64,000 nucleotides of DNA, from the NCBI GenBank assembly GCA_002167555.2, contig NHDL02000003.1:83107-147106 (forward strand), in the 5' to 3' direction. The number at the start of each line of letters is the position of its first letter. Position 1 is the first letter of the stretch. This document shows positions 1 through 15,705 of the stretch, one piece after another. The notes beneath the pieces were generated by a model, which was given only the letters and a program-made list of their open reading frames with translations, ran no database searches and was not told the origin of the DNA. Both the position numbers and the translations under genes were made by a program. Origin of the DNA: Deltaproteobacteria bacterium TMED58. Its GTDB lineage: Bacteria; Desulfobacterota_D; UBA1144.

Positions 1-6593
<6,593 letters not shown>

Positions 6594-6632
6594 AAAGTAC
6601 TCTCCTTGGATTAAACAAAATAAATACTAAGA

Positions 6633-7019
6633 CTATGCTAATGTAACTTTAGCGCCAACTTCTTCAAGTCTTTTCTTCACTTCTTCCGCTTCATCTTTCT
6701 TGACCCCTTCTTTGAGAGGTTTTGGGGCAGATTCAACAAGCTCTTTTGCTTCTTTTAATCCAAGAGCAGTAATTTCTCTGACAATTTTAATAACTTTAAT
6801 CTTTTCAGATCCAGCTTCAGCCAGAGTTATATTAAATTCTGTTTTTTCAGCTGCAGGAGCGTCTCCACCAGCAGCAGGTGCAGCTGCGGCAGCAACAGCA
6901 ACTGGTGCGGCTGCTTCAACACCAAATTTTTCTTCTATATCTTTTACTAGCTCTGAAATTTCCAGCAAACTAGCTTTTTCTAGATAAGTAATGACATCTT
7001 GTTTTGATAGTTCAGGCAT
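6633..7019 (-). CDS. rplL: 50S ribosomal protein L7/L12
   Basis: The 128-residue stalk protein that recruits translational GTPases. An N-terminal dimerisation helix region comes first, then the Ala/Pro-rich flexible hinge (residues ~34-56), then the conserved C-terminal domain with the [12 protein letters not shown] and [10 protein letters not shown] segments that contact EF-G and EF-Tu. The ATG at 7019 is preceded by GGAGG. The Ala-rich hinge makes this one of the few locally G+C-richer patches in the window. It follows rplJ by 37 bases, as expected for the L10-L12 pair. Confidence 0.98.
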   Translation of the reverse strand: MPELSKQDVITYLEKASLLEISELVKDIEEKFGVEAAAPVAVAAAAAPAAGGDAPAAEKTEFNITLAEAGSEKIKVIKIVREITALGLKEAKELVESAPKPLKEGVKKDEAEEVKKRLEEVGAKVTLA

Positions 7020-7056
7020 AAAAATCCTCCAAATATTGAATTCGTATTATATACGT

Positions 7057-7572
7057 TTATTTTTTATCTTTCAAGTTATTTAATACATTAACTAGATTTC
7101 TAGGAATTGCTTGGGAAACATTTATAAATTTAATTAATGGCTGGTTCAACATAGATATCAGCTGACCAATTAATATTTCTCGTGAAGGAAGCTTGGATAT
7201 CTTTTCTAATTCTGACTTATCAACTGACTTTCCTTCAATAAAACCTATACGAATTTCAAGATTAGGATAATCTTTCTCTATTTCTACAAAGGTTTTTGTA
7301 ACTTCAACATAATTCTCTTCTAAAAAGGTTATTGCAGTTTCTCCAGAAGCATCAGTAAAAATTGACTCAAATTCAGTATCTACGGAGGCTTTTTTCAACA
7401 AATTATTCTTAACAACAGTCAAGACGGCGTTGTTTGCTCTCAACTTCTTCCTTAAAAGCTCAAACTCAGATACTTTTGCACCCCTAAAATTTACTAATAA
7501 AAAAGAAGGAGTATCTGCGAATGAACTCTTAAAGTTATTAACTATTTGCTCTTTTTGTTCTCTTCCTAACAT
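7057..7572 (-). CDS. rplJ: 50S ribosomal protein L10
   Basis: L10 of 171 residues, the base of the ribosomal stalk. The N-terminal rRNA-binding domain carries the family segment ELLRKKLRANNAVLTVVKNN. The C-terminal helix that holds L12 dimers follows. It begins only four bases after the rplA stop, so the long leader that carries L10 autoregulation in some bacteria is not between these two genes. Any control would have to lie upstream of rplK or in the rplJ-rplL gap. Confidence 0.97.
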   Translation of the reverse strand: MLGREQKEQIVNNFKSSFADTPSFLLVNFRGAKVSEFELLRKKLRANNAVLTVVKNNLLKKASVDTEFESIFTDASGETAITFLEENYVEVTKTFVEIEKDYPNLEIRIGFIEGKSVDKSELEKISKLPSREILIGQLISMLNQPLIKFINVSQAIPRNLVNVLNNLKDKK

Positions 7573-7576
7573 TTAA

Positions 7577-8308
7577 CTAGGCCATTGCTCCGTTATATTT
7601 TTTCAACTCTTCTTTGAGTAATGCAACATCAATCTTAAAACCAGGACCCATAGTGCTAGAGACACTCACCTTCTTAAAGTAATTGCCCTTAGAAGATGCG
7701 GGTTTAGACTTATTAATCGACTGAACTAAAAAGTATAGATTATCCATAATTTTTGCAATTTCAAATGATTTTTTACCACATGGAAAATTAACTAATCCTA
7801 ACTTATCATTTTTTATCTCAATTCTACCTGCTTTTGCATCCTTAATAGCCTTTTCCACATCACTTGTAACAGTTCCCATTTTAGGGCTTGGCATTAAACC
7901 TTTAGGTCCTAGTACTTGTCCCAATCTTGCAATTTTAGGCATCATTTCGGGAATTGACACCAAAACGTCAAAATCTGTCCATTTCTCATTAATAATTTTT
8001 TCAATCATATCTTCCCCACCCACATAATCAGCGCCCGAAGATTCAGCCTTTTTAACATGTTCACCATTACATATGGCAACTACTCGTACTTTTTTTCCTA
8101 GAGGATTTGGAGGTACTGTCGCAATTTTTATCTGTTGATCCGACTTCTTAGGATCTATTCCCAATTGAATAGATAAATCAATTGTTTCATCAAACTTTGA
8201 AGTACTAATACTTTTAATTATCTCAATTGCCTCACTAGGTGAATAAAATTTATTCTTATCAATTTTATCATTATCTAAAATAACTTTTTTATTTTTTGTT
8301 GTCTTCAT
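7577..8308 (-). CDS. rplA: 50S ribosomal protein L1
   Basis: L1 of 243 residues, forming the mobile stalk near the E site. The signature segment around GLMPSPKMGTVT and the KAGRIEIKNDK motif are both present. Its N-terminal extension (KTTKNKKVILDNDKIDKN) is lysine-rich, as in many L1 proteins. It sits 8 bases after rplK and 4 before rplJ in the normal order. Confidence 0.98.
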   Translation of the reverse strand: MKTTKNKKVILDNDKIDKNKFYSPSEAIEIIKSISTSKFDETIDLSIQLGIDPKKSDQQIKIATVPPNPLGKKVRVVAICNGEHVKKAESSGADYVGGEDMIEKIINEKWTDFDVLVSIPEMMPKIARLGQVLGPKGLMPSPKMGTVTSDVEKAIKDAKAGRIEIKNDKLGLVNFPCGKKSFEIAKIMDNLYFLVQSINKSKPASSKGNYFKKVSVSSTMGPGFKIDVALLKEELKKYNGAMA

Positions 8309-8316
8309 AATCCTAC

Positions 8317-8736
8317 CTATCCTTTAATTTCTACTCCCATACTTCGTGCTGTACCCTCAACAATTTTTTTAGCTGCGTCTATATCATTTGCATTGATATC
8401 ATCCATCTTAGTTTTAGCAATTTCTTCCAGCTGTGATTCAGAAATCTTTCCAACTTTAACTAGAGGGACAGTACTAGATCCTTTCTCGATTTTTGCTGCC
8501 TTTTTTATTAAATAAGAAACAGGTGGAGTTTTAACAACAAAAGAAAAAGATTTATCAGAATATACGGTCACTACAACTGGCAGCAAACCTTCCAGCTTAT
8601 CAGTTTGTGCATTAAAAGCCTTGCAGAATTCCATTATGTTGATTCCTTTTTGTCCTAAAGCTGGACCTATGGGTGGTGCCGGAGAAGCTTTACCTGCCTC
8701 ACATAATAATTTTAAAGATCCCTGAACTTTTTTCAT
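8317..8736 (-). CDS. rplK: 50S ribosomal protein L11
   Basis: L11 of 139 residues, part of the GTPase-associated centre. The proline-containing N-terminal motif [20 protein letters not shown] is clear, and the C-terminal rRNA-binding domain ends in [12 protein letters not shown]. The ATG at 8736 directly abuts the TAG stop of nusG (8737-8739), indicating translational coupling. Length is normal for the family. Confidence 0.98.
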   Translation of the reverse strand: MKKVQGSLKLLCEAGKASPAPPIGPALGQKGINIMEFCKAFNAQTDKLEGLLPVVVTVYSDKSFSFVVKTPPVSYLIKKAAKIEKGSSTVPLVKVGKISESQLEEIAKTKMDDINANDIDAAKKIVEGTARSMGVEIKG

Positions 8737-9294
8737 CTAAATTTTCTCCACTTGATTAAAATCTAAATCGATAGGTGTTGCCCTACCAAAGATTTCAACT
8801 AAAACTTGTATTTTTCCTTTATCCATTTTAACTTCTTCAACCATACCTGTAAAATTCTCGAAGGGCCCTTCTATTACTTTGACTGACTCACCCTTATCAA
8901 AAATAACTTTTGGCGTCGGCTTTAAGGTTCCCTCTTCTATTTTATTCCTCATTTTATTAATTTCAGACTCATCAACTGTAGGCACAGATTCCACTATTAA
9001 TTTTCCATCCTTAACCTTCCCCCCGACAAATCCAATCACCTTAGGTATATTTCTTAAAAAATGCCAAGACTCCTCATTCAGCTGTGTTTTCACTAAAAGG
9101 TAGCCAGGAAAAAATTTTTTTTCTGATGTTTTTTTTCTACCGCCCTTTAATTGCTCTTCTATAGTTTCTGTAGGTACAAGGATATCTGAAATCAATTCCT
9201 CACACTTATCCATTTTCATCTGTGCAATTATATAACCTTTTACTGTATCTTCCGATCCAGTATTACAGTGAACAACGTACCACTTTTCTGCCAT
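8737..9294 (-). CDS. nusG: Transcription termination/antitermination factor NusG
   Basis: NusG of 185 residues, which binds RNA polymerase and couples it to Rho or the ribosome. The N-terminal NGN domain starts with WYVVHCNTGSEDTVKGYI. The C-terminal KOW domain contains DKGESVKVIEGPFENFTGMV. The ATG follows immediately on the secE stop, the usual secE-nusG pair. Confidence 0.98.
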   Translation of the reverse strand: MAEKWYVVHCNTGSEDTVKGYIIAQMKMDKCEELISDILVPTETIEEQLKGGRKKTSEKKFFPGYLLVKTQLNEESWHFLRNIPKVIGFVGGKVKDGKLIVESVPTVDESEINKMRNKIEEGTLKPTPKVIFDKGESVKVIEGPFENFTGMVEEVKMDKGKIQVLVEIFGRATPIDLDFNQVEKI

Positions 9295-9474
9295 TTAGTT
9301 ACCACCCAATAAAAATTCAGTAATTGAAGACAAAATAAAATCAACAAGTAATAAAAATATTCCTAATATTATAGTAACGAGCACTACACCACCTGTGGAT
9401 TTAATATTTTCTCTTTTATTTATCCAAGAGATTTTACCTAATTCTGATTTAATATCATCAAAAAATTTTTTCAT
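9295..9474 (-). CDS. secE: Preprotein translocase subunit SecE
   Basis: A 59-residue single-spanning SecE of the short bacterial type. The amphipathic segment FFDDIKSELGKISWINKRE is followed by one transmembrane helix (about residues 29-52). I start it at the ATG at 9474, which has GGAG 4 bases upstream formed by the last codon of rpiB. A longer reading frame up to 9501 would overlap the rpiB end by 26 bases and add nine residues not typical of the family. tuf, rpmG and tRNA-Trp, often found just upstream of secE, are absent here; rpiB occupies that place. Confidence 0.95.
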   Translation of the reverse strand: MKKFFDDIKSELGKISWINKRENIKSTGGVVLVTIILGIFLLLVDFILSSITEFLLGGN

Positions 9475-9475
9475 A

Positions 9476-9928
9476 TTACTCCGCGAAATTGATATTTTCA
9501 ATTTGCTTTAACTTATTTAGCCTAACATCATGCCTTCCTGCTTCATAGTCAGTAGTAAGCCATAGCTCTATTATATTCTTAGCGACGTCAGTTGATACAT
9601 ATTTTGAGCCTAAAGTTATAACATTTGAGTTATTATGAGCTCTTGACATGATAGCAAGATTAACATCATTTGCAACTACAGCCCTAATATTTGGGTATTT
9701 ATTAGCGACAATATTCATTCCAGAACCTGATGCGCATATAAGTATTCCTCTATCATATTGGCCCTGGGAAACTTTTAAAGAGACTTCAGCAGCAGAATCA
9801 GGGTAGTCAGATTTTTCCTCGGAAAATGTTCCAAAATCCTTGTAATCAAAACCTAGTTTTTGAATATAATCTTTTAAATCTTCTTTTAAAATGAAGCCTC
9901 TATGGTCAGAACCTATTGCGATTTTCAT
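9476..9928 (-). CDS. rpiB: Ribose 5-phosphate isomerase B
   Basis: RpiB/LacAB family enzyme of 150 residues that interconverts ribose 5-phosphate and ribulose 5-phosphate. The N-terminal GSDHRGF motif and the catalytic cysteine segment ILICASGSGMNIVANK are visible, and the C-terminal RHDVRLNKL phosphate-binding stretch is present. It is 2 bases from fabF and overlaps the ribosome-binding site of secE. Linkage fabF-rpiB is common in Desulfobacterota-type genomes, where rpiB is usually followed by glyA and nrdR; here it is followed by secE instead. Confidence 0.95.
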   Translation of the reverse strand: MKIAIGSDHRGFILKEDLKDYIQKLGFDYKDFGTFSEEKSDYPDSAAEVSLKVSQGQYDRGILICASGSGMNIVANKYPNIRAVVANDVNLAIMSRAHNNSNVITLGSKYVSTDVAKNIIELWLTTDYEAGRHDVRLNKLKQIENINFAE

Positions 9929-9930
9929 TG

Positions 9931-11166
9931 TTAATCCTCAAACTTCTTAAAAATTAAAGTACAATTAGTTCCCCCAAATCCAAAAGAGTTGCTGACAGCA
10001 ATCTTTATGTCTTTATCTAAGGTCTCATGTGGAACATAATTTAAATCACACCCTTCTTGTGGATTATCCAAATTTATAGTAGGTGGAACTACTCCCTCAT
10101 GAAGAGCTAGAGATGTTATCCCTGCCTCTAATCCTCCGGCAGCGCCAAGAAGATGACCTGTAATAGATTTAGTTGAGCTAACTAAAAGGTTGTAAGAATG
10201 TTCACCAAAAACTTTTTTAATTGCATTTGTCTCATTTATATCATTTTGCTGGGTTGATGTTCCATGAGCATTAATATAGTCAACATCTTCAGGATTAATA
10301 TTTGAATTTTTTAACGCAGATTCCATACAAATAACTGGACCATCAATATTTGGGGAAGTTATATGATGAGCGTCTCCGCTCATACCAGAGCCGATAAGCT
10401 CAGCATATATAGTAGCACCACGTTTTTTTGCATGCTCCATTTCTTCTAAAACAATAAGACCAGAGCCTTCACCCATAACAAAACCATCTCTATCATTATC
10501 AAAAGGCCTTGAGGCCGCACTAGGATTATCATTTCTTGTTGAAATAGCTCTCATAACATTAAAACCAGATATTGCTACGTGAACTAATGGAGCTTCGGCA
10601 CCGCCGGCTACCATAGCAACAGCATCACCTCTTTCAATCATCATCGCGGCATATCCAATTGAATGTGCTCCAGCCGCACAAGCTGTACAAGCAGCACAGT
10701 TTGGCCCTTTTAAGTTATTAAAAATTGAAACATATCCCGCGGCCATATTTGGAACCATAGATGGAACAAAGAAAGGGGAAACTCTTGAAGGTCCTTTGTC
10801 GTTATAGACAAGAGTATTATCAACAAAAGTCTGTATGCCACCAATTCCTGAACCTATATAAGATCCAACCAAATGGGAATTTGAGTCATTAATTTCTAGC
10901 TTGGAATCTTTTAATGCTAAAGATGCAGCAGCAACAGCAAATCTTATAAATGGATCGCTTCTTCTAGCTTCTTTTGCATCCATAAAATCTTCTGCATTAA
11001 AATCAGAAGAAACCTCTGCACCAAATTTTGTTTTTAAATCTGATGCATCAACTTTTTTTAAAAAGTCTACTCCAGATATACCATCTTTTATTTTTGGCCA
11101 AATTTCATTATGCCCTATTCCTAGGGAAGATAACATTCCAATTCCAGTTATTACGACTCTTTTCAT
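9931..11166 (-). CDS. fabF: 3-oxoacyl-ACP synthase II
   Basis: Beta-ketoacyl-ACP synthase II of 411 residues for chain elongation. The Cys-His-His triad is intact: the nucleophile in CTACAAGAHSIG, the first His in NAHGTSTQQND and the second in KSITGHLLGAAGG. The C-terminal glycine-rich GFGGTN loop is present. It starts 4 bases after acpP, the common acpP-fabF arrangement. Confidence 0.98.
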   Translation of the reverse strand: MKRVVITGIGMLSSLGIGHNEIWPKIKDGISGVDFLKKVDASDLKTKFGAEVSSDFNAEDFMDAKEARRSDPFIRFAVAAASLALKDSKLEINDSNSHLVGSYIGSGIGGIQTFVDNTLVYNDKGPSRVSPFFVPSMVPNMAAGYVSIFNNLKGPNCAACTACAAGAHSIGYAAMMIERGDAVAMVAGGAEAPLVHVAISGFNVMRAISTRNDNPSAASRPFDNDRDGFVMGEGSGLIVLEEMEHAKKRGATIYAELIGSGMSGDAHHITSPNIDGPVICMESALKNSNINPEDVDYINAHGTSTQQNDINETNAIKKVFGEHSYNLLVSSTKSITGHLLGAAGGLEAGITSLALHEGVVPPTINLDNPQEGCDLNYVPHETLDKDIKIAVSNSFGFGGTNCTLIFKKFED

Positions 11167-11170
11167 AATA

Positions 11171-11410
11171 TTACTTTGAATTCTTTACAACGTAGTCGAC
11201 TGCATCGCTTACTTTAAGAATTTTCTCTGCATCCTCGTCAGCAATTTCAACACCAAACTCGTCTTCCATGCTCATGATAAGCTCAACTAAGTCTAAAGAG
11301 TCCGCACCTAAATCTTCGATAAATTGCGAATCAAGCGTTACTTCATTCTCAGATTTTCCTAACTGCTCTGCAATTAAAGATACTACCTTTTGTTTAATTT
11401 CTTCTGACAT
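11171..11410 (-). CDS. acpP: Acyl carrier protein
   Basis: A 79-residue acidic carrier protein. The phosphopantetheine attachment serine is in the canonical [10 protein letters not shown] motif at about residue 37. The start ATG at 11410 has a strong GGAGG ribosome-binding site. It lies between fabG and fabF as in most bacteria. Confidence 0.98.
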   Translation of the reverse strand: MSEEIKQKVVSLIAEQLGKSENEVTLDSQFIEDLGADSLDLVELIMSMEDEFGVEIADEDAEKILKVSDAVDYVVKNSK

Positions 11411-11422
11411 AATAGTCCTCCA

Positions 11423-12163
11423 TTAAGTGTATAAACCACCATTAATTTTTAAAACTTCTCCAGTTATATATGATGAATCATCTGAGGCTAAAAACAATAC
11501 GGCTTTAGCAACATCCTCAGGTTGCCCAAATCTTGAAAGAGGGATTATCTCTTTATATTTTTCTTTTATGGTATCAGACAAGACATCAGTAATTTCTGTT
11601 TCAATAAAACCTGGACTTACAGCATTGACATTTATGTTCTTTGAGCCCAACTCTTTTGCTAAGGATTTTGTAAAACCAATAAGTGCTGATTTAGTAGAAG
11701 AATAGTTAACTTGACCTGGGTTTCCCATTTCACCCACTACAGAACTAATATTGATTATTTTTCCGTATTGGTTCTTTATCATCATCCTAACCACATTCTT
11801 TGTACAATTAAAAACTCCTTTTATGTTAGTTTCAAAAACTTCATCCCATTGATTTTCTTTCATTCTCATAAACAATGAGTCTCTTGTAATTCCAGCGTTG
11901 TTAACCAAAATGTCTATTCTTTCATACTTATCTATTATTTCTTTAATTGATTGTTCAACTTCATTCGAATCTGAAACATCAAATTTTACAACTTCCCCAT
12001 TACCACTGGAAGATTCTATCTGCTTTAATACTTCTTCGGCTGAATCCTTGGAATTTGAATAGTTAATAATTACAGTAGCTCCTGCCTTAGCTAACTCAGT
12101 ACATATAGAACTACCTATTCCTCTAGACCCTCCGGTTACTAATGCAATTTTATCCTTCAACAT
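11423..12163 (-). CDS. fabG: 3-oxoacyl-ACP reductase
   Basis: NADPH-dependent beta-ketoacyl-ACP reductase of 246 residues, a short-chain dehydrogenase. The cofactor motif TGGSRGIG, the NNAG motif and the catalytic Ser-Tyr-Lys (INISSVVG, then YSSTK) are all in place. It sits directly between fabD and acpP, which fixes its role in fatty-acid elongation rather than a generic dehydrogenase. Confidence 0.97.
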   Translation of the reverse strand: MLKDKIALVTGGSRGIGSSICTELAKAGATVIINYSNSKDSAEEVLKQIESSSGNGEVVKFDVSDSNEVEQSIKEIIDKYERIDILVNNAGITRDSLFMRMKENQWDEVFETNIKGVFNCTKNVVRMMIKNQYGKIINISSVVGEMGNPGQVNYSSTKSALIGFTKSLAKELGSKNINVNAVSPGFIETEITDVLSDTIKEKYKEIIPLSRFGQPEDVAKAVLFLASDDSSYITGEVLKINGGLYT

Positions 12164-12165
12164 AT

Positions 12166-13080
12166 TTAGATTTTTTCCAAATCTGCTTTTTCACCGAAAT
12201 TTAGAGTTTGGCAGTCTGGAACTATCCTTTTTATTAAACCAGTTAAAACATTTTTAGGTCCTACTTCCATAAATGATTTAACACCCAAATTGGAATTTAA
12301 ATAATGAATAGATTGATGCCATAGAACTGGGCTAATCAATTGGTCCAATAAAAGAGTTTTAATTCTATCTTTATCTGTAATAGTTTTGGCGTCAAAATTT
12401 GTAACCATAGGTATTCTAAAATCCAGAAAATTTATTCCATCTAAAACTTCTCTCATTTTATCAACTGCTGATTTCATTAACTTTGAATGGAAAGGAGCAC
12501 TCACATCTAATAAAACAACCCTTTTGGCACCAGCTTCTTTTGCAAGTCTAGCTGCATTATCTACAGCTTTCTTTACCCCTGAGATTACTACTTGGCCTAT
12601 ACTATTATAGTTTGCTGCGGATACATATGAATCATCATTCGAAACTTTGTTACAAATTTCGTCAACTTGATCGTCAGGTAATCCTAAAACTGCAGCCATA
12701 CCGCCTACGCCTAAAGGGACTGCTGCCTGGGTATATTCTCCTCTTTTTCTTACCGCCCATATTGCATCTTCAAAATCAAGTGATCCTGAAGCTACTAGAG
12801 CTGAATATTCTCCTAAACTATGTCCGGCTACGAAATCGGCCCTTATCTCCCTTTCAGATGTTAAAACTCTAAAAGCAGCTGTACTGACAGTCAGAATTGC
12901 AGGTTGTGCATTTACAGTAAGATGAACATCTTCAGATTCAAAACATAGTTTCTTAATGTCTAAATTTAATTTATCGCTTGCTTGTGCAAAAGTTTCCCTA
13001 GCAATCTTAAAATTGTCATAAAGATCTTTTCCCATTCCTACAAACTGGGAACCTTGTCCGGGAAAAACTAAACTTAACAA
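12166..13080 (-). CDS. fabD: Malonyl-CoA:ACP transacylase
   Basis: A 304-residue malonyl transferase that loads ACP. The N-terminal FPGQGSQFVGMG and the nucleophile elbow GHSLGEYSAL are canonical. The start is a TTG at 13080, with GAGGAG about 9 bases upstream; there is no usable ATG before the conserved FPGQGSQ. plsX and fabH, which usually separate rpmF from fabD, are missing here, leaving only a 30-base gap. Confidence 0.96.
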   Translation of the reverse strand: MLSLVFPGQGSQFVGMGKDLYDNFKIARETFAQASDKLNLDIKKLCFESEDVHLTVNAQPAILTVSTAAFRVLTSEREIRADFVAGHSLGEYSALVASGSLDFEDAIWAVRKRGEYTQAAVPLGVGGMAAVLGLPDDQVDEICNKVSNDDSYVSAANYNSIGQVVISGVKKAVDNAARLAKEAGAKRVVLLDVSAPFHSKLMKSAVDKMREVLDGINFLDFRIPMVTNFDAKTITDKDRIKTLLLDQLISPVLWHQSIHYLNSNLGVKSFMEVGPKNVLTGLIKRIVPDCQTLNFGEKADLEKI

Positions 13081-13110
13081 AATAAATAACTCCTCAAAAT
13101 GGAATATATA

Positions 13111-13275
13111 CTAAGCTTTTTTTGATTCTTCATATTTCTCAATAGAGCTGTATCTGTGAGGAACTTTCAACTCACCAGATTTTTTCTCCCTAGAAAGTCC
13201 AGGCAAATTAACTTTTGTATTATTTCTTCGTTTACCTACTTTTGATTTTGATGATTTTCTTTTTGGTGTAGCCAT
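13111..13275 (-). CDS. rpmF: 50S ribosomal protein L32
   Basis: A 54-residue basic protein read from an ATG at 13275. It opens with the L32 signature MATPKRKSSKSK and ends in a PHRYSSIEKYEE tail. It has no cysteines, so it is the zinc-free form of L32. An AAGGA ribosome-binding site and a consensus promoter lie just upstream. It heads the fab genes, the common rpmF-fab linkage, but with plsX and fabH lost or moved. Confidence 0.93.
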   Translation of the reverse strand: MATPKRKSSKSKVGKRRNNTKVNLPGLSREKKSGELKVPHRYSSIEKYEESKKA

Positions 13276-13296
13276 TTTCTATCCTTTTTTACCTCT

Positions 13297-13324
13297 ATTA
13301 TATGATATAAATACTATTTTACAA
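13297..13324 (-). promoter_or_regulatory. Predicted promoter of the rpmF-fab-rpl-rpo run
   Basis: On the minus strand a -35 box TTGTAA (13319-13324) is followed after 16 bases by a perfect -10 box TATAAT (13297-13302). Transcription would begin near 13290, about 15 bases before the rpmF start codon. The -35 box lies inside the last codons of the ABC gene. This is the best promoter I see for the entire downstream series of 14 genes. Confidence 0.6.
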
Positions 13325-14831
13325 CTTCCAATATTTTTTTTGTTGCAGAATTTGATGGATTAGTAAAAACTTTAGATGTTTCCCCCTCTTCTACTATTGT
13401 CCCCTCGGATAAGACCATAACACGATTACATATAGATTGAACAAGTCTATAATCGTGAGTAATAAAGAGAATTGTTATTTTATGCTCTAAATATAAGGAT
13501 TTGATGATAGATAAGATTTCATTTTGTGACTTTAAATCTAATGATGACATTGGTTCATCAAAAATAATAACTTTAGGTTTTACAAGCAAGGCCTTTAAAA
13601 TTAATATCTTTTGTCTTTGGCCACCACTTAAGGATTTGGGAAACCTTAATAATATATCTTTATTTAACCCTAATTCCTCTAGATAGAGATCTACTTCCTC
13701 ACGATAATTAATATTTTTGGATATTCTATCTTTAGATAATGATTTAAGTTCTTCTCTAATCAAAAAAGAATCTAACAATATATCTAAAATCTTTCTTTTA
13801 GGATTAAGCGATCCATACAAATCCTGAAAAACTATTTGTATATTTGATGCATAAGATTTAGGTGTATATTCTTTTAGATTTTTTTCAAATAACGTACATG
13901 TACCTTTTTTTGGAGAGTAAATCTTCATCAAAACCTTAGTTAAAGTGCTTTTACCTGACCCACTTAGTCCTACTAAACCTAAAATTTCTCCTTTGTGTAT
14001 CTTGAAATCAACTTTTTTTAAAATATTTTTATTATCATTAAACCCAAAACTTAAATCCTTTACTTTTAATATCTCCTTCGAGTTATCAATATCTAATCCA
14101 TCAAATATTTGATGTTTTGCTTTTGACTCTAGGTCTGCTAATTCATTATTGCTGAGATTTATAAGAGTTTTATTTTGTATCAAATAGTGGTCATTACAAT
14201 AATTCTTAGCAATTCTTAAATCATGAGTTATAACTAATACACTCAAACCTCTCGAATTTGATATTGTAACTAATAAATCTAAAATAATTTTTTCATTTAC
14301 TGCATCTAGGGATGACGTAGCTTCATCAGCCACTAATACATTGGGATTATTTTGAAGAGCCAATGCAATCAAAATTCTTTGAGCCATCCCACCACTTAAT
14401 TCATGTGGATATAAATTTAAAAGATTTTCTGGCTCAACAAAACCAACCTCCTCTAACAAATTTATATAATTTGATTCTTGAGAATCATTCTTTTCATTTG
14501 GAATTCTATTAATTTCAAAATGTTCATAAATAGTTATAACTGGATTTAAAGATGAAAGTGGCTCTTGTGGAATGTAAGAAAAAAAATTAATTGGAATAGA
14601 ATTTTTTAAATAATCATGGCATTTAAATGAATCAAACTCTTTTATAACATTATAAAGATATTCCTTGGAGGATAATGAAAAACCAAATAATGATTTACCA
14701 CTTCCACTCTCGCCAATAATAGAAATTATAGAATTTTTATTTAATTTAAAGTTAATGTTCTCTAATAATGGCTTGGAATAGTTATCCTTTGGATATAGTT
14801 TCATATTTTTTATTTCAATTAAATAACTCAT
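13314..14831 (-). CDS. Double ATP-binding ABC protein, peptide/oligopeptide type (YejF-like)
   Basis: A 505-residue protein with two complete ABC ATPase domains. Domain one (about 1-235) has Walker A GESGSGKSLF, signature LSGGMAQR and Walker B LVADEATSS. Domain two (about 255-505) has GLSGSGKSTL, LSGGQRQK and VIIFDEPMSSLD. Both keep the switch histidine (VITHD, FITHD). This fused layout matches YejF/DppDF-type import ATPases for peptides or related solutes. No permease or solute-binding protein lies in the window, so the transported substrate is unknown. Start at the ATG at 14831. Confidence 0.85.
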   Translation of the reverse strand: MSYLIEIKNMKLYPKDNYSKPLLENINFKLNKNSIISIIGESGSGKSLFGFSLSSKEYLYNVIKEFDSFKCHDYLKNSIPINFFSYIPQEPLSSLNPVITIYEHFEINRIPNEKNDSQESNYINLLEEVGFVEPENLLNLYPHELSGGMAQRILIALALQNNPNVLVADEATSSLDAVNEKIILDLLVTISNSRGLSVLVITHDLRIAKNYCNDHYLIQNKTLINLSNNELADLESKAKHQIFDGLDIDNSKEILKVKDLSFGFNDNKNILKKVDFKIHKGEILGLVGLSGSGKSTLTKVLMKIYSPKKGTCTLFEKNLKEYTPKSYASNIQIVFQDLYGSLNPKRKILDILLDSFLIREELKSLSKDRISKNINYREEVDLYLEELGLNKDILLRFPKSLSGGQRQKILILKALLVKPKVIIFDEPMSSLDLKSQNEILSIIKSLYLEHKITILFITHDYRLVQSICNRVMVLSEGTIVEEGETSKVFTNPSNSATKKILEVVK

Positions 14832-14870
14832 CTATCTTATCTTAGTTTAGTCGAATTTAAATTAAAAGTG

Positions 14871-14876
14871 TATAAT
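14871..14876 (+). promoter_or_regulatory. Perfect -10 box, leaderless start predicted
   Basis: TATAAT stands exactly six bases before the ATG at 14883. Transcription normally starts about 6-7 bases after the -10 box, so the mRNA would begin at or next to the start codon. I see no convincing -35 box and no Shine-Dalgarno sequence. The spacing repeats in front of several other plus-strand genes in this window. Confidence 0.5.
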
Positions 14877-14882
14877 TGTTTT

Positions 14883-15341
14883 ATGGAAAGTCTTGCTAAA
14901 AAAATCATTTTATTTTCGATAATTGGAGTTATTTCTTATGCAGCTATAATTTTTGTATCTAACAAAAGAGAAGTCAAAGAAAGAAGTAATAATAGCTTAG
15001 TAAATCAGAGTATTAATAATGTGGACTATAAGAATACGGCTAGAATTAAGACTTTAATGAAGTCAATTGATGAAACTTACAATTCTACAAATACAATAAA
15101 ACTTTTGTATGCAAATGAATTACTTGAAGAAGGTTCATTTGATAAATCTATTGAAATTCTTGACTCTATTAGCAATACAAAGTCTGTTGTTACAAATGAA
15201 TTAGTCTACTCATTAAAAGCAAAAGCATTTGCAAGCAAAGGGCTATGCAGTGTAAGTGAAAGTTATTCTAAGAAAATTACTCAACACATTTCTATAAAGG
15301 AAATTTCAAACATTCATGTTTCAAATTGTAAAAATGAATAG
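14883..15341 (+). CDS. Membrane-anchored protein of unknown function
   Basis: I do not recognise this protein (152 residues from the ATG at 14883). One N-terminal transmembrane helix (about residues 5-22) is followed by an outward or inward soluble domain rich in Ser, Asn and Lys. The region LYANELLEEGSFDKSIEIL reads like one helical TPR-type hairpin, suggesting a scaffold role, but this is weak. A longer frame from a GTG at 14868 would run across the TATAAT box, so I prefer the ATG. It is 13 bases upstream of the TauE/SafE gene and probably co-transcribed with it. Confidence 0.6.
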   Translation: MESLAKKIILFSIIGVISYAAIIFVSNKREVKERSNNSLVNQSINNVDYKNTARIKTLMKSIDETYNSTNTIKLLYANELLEEGSFDKSIEILDSISNTKSVVTNELVYSLKAKAFASKGLCSVSESYSKKITQHISIKEISNIHVSNCKNE

Positions 15342-15354
15342 GAGGATTTATTAA

Positions 15355-15705
15355 ATGATATATTTTATTTTAACAGGTCTGATAGGCGGTTTCTTTAGCG
15401 GATTCATGGGAATTGGAGGTGGATTGATAATGGTTCCATTCCTAGTTCTTTTTGCGAAGTTTAGCCAACATTTGGCTCAGGGTACGTCCTTGGCTGTTTT
15501 AACAATACCTGTTGTAGCAATAGGAGCTTTTAACTACTATCAAAATGGAAATGTTGATATAAAAGCAGCGTTAGCTATTGCATTATTCTTTTGCATAGGT
15601 ATTTTCTTTGGTTCTAAAATTGCTCAAGTTATATCTCCAGAGAATCTTAAAATTTTTTTCGGGCTTTTCATGGTCTTAGCTGGAATTAAGCTTGTAATTA
15701 GCTAG
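15355..15705 (+). CDS. Half-size TauE/SafE (TSUP) family permease
   Basis: A 116-residue membrane protein with three to four helices. It carries the TSUP/DUF81 glycine-rich N-terminal motif GGFFSGFMGIGGGLIMVPFL and the typical GTSLAVLTIPV. Usual family members are about 250 residues with two such repeats; this one has a single repeat and would have to dimerise. Family members export or import sulfite, sulfoacetate or related anions, but the substrate cannot be told. AGGAGG precedes the ATG. The last 8 bases overlap the end of miaA on the opposite strand. Confidence 0.8.
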   Translation: MIYFILTGLIGGFFSGFMGIGGGLIMVPFLVLFAKFSQHLAQGTSLAVLTIPVVAIGAFNYYQNGNVDIKAALAIALFFCIGIFFGSKIAQVISPENLKIFFGLFMVLAGIKLVIS

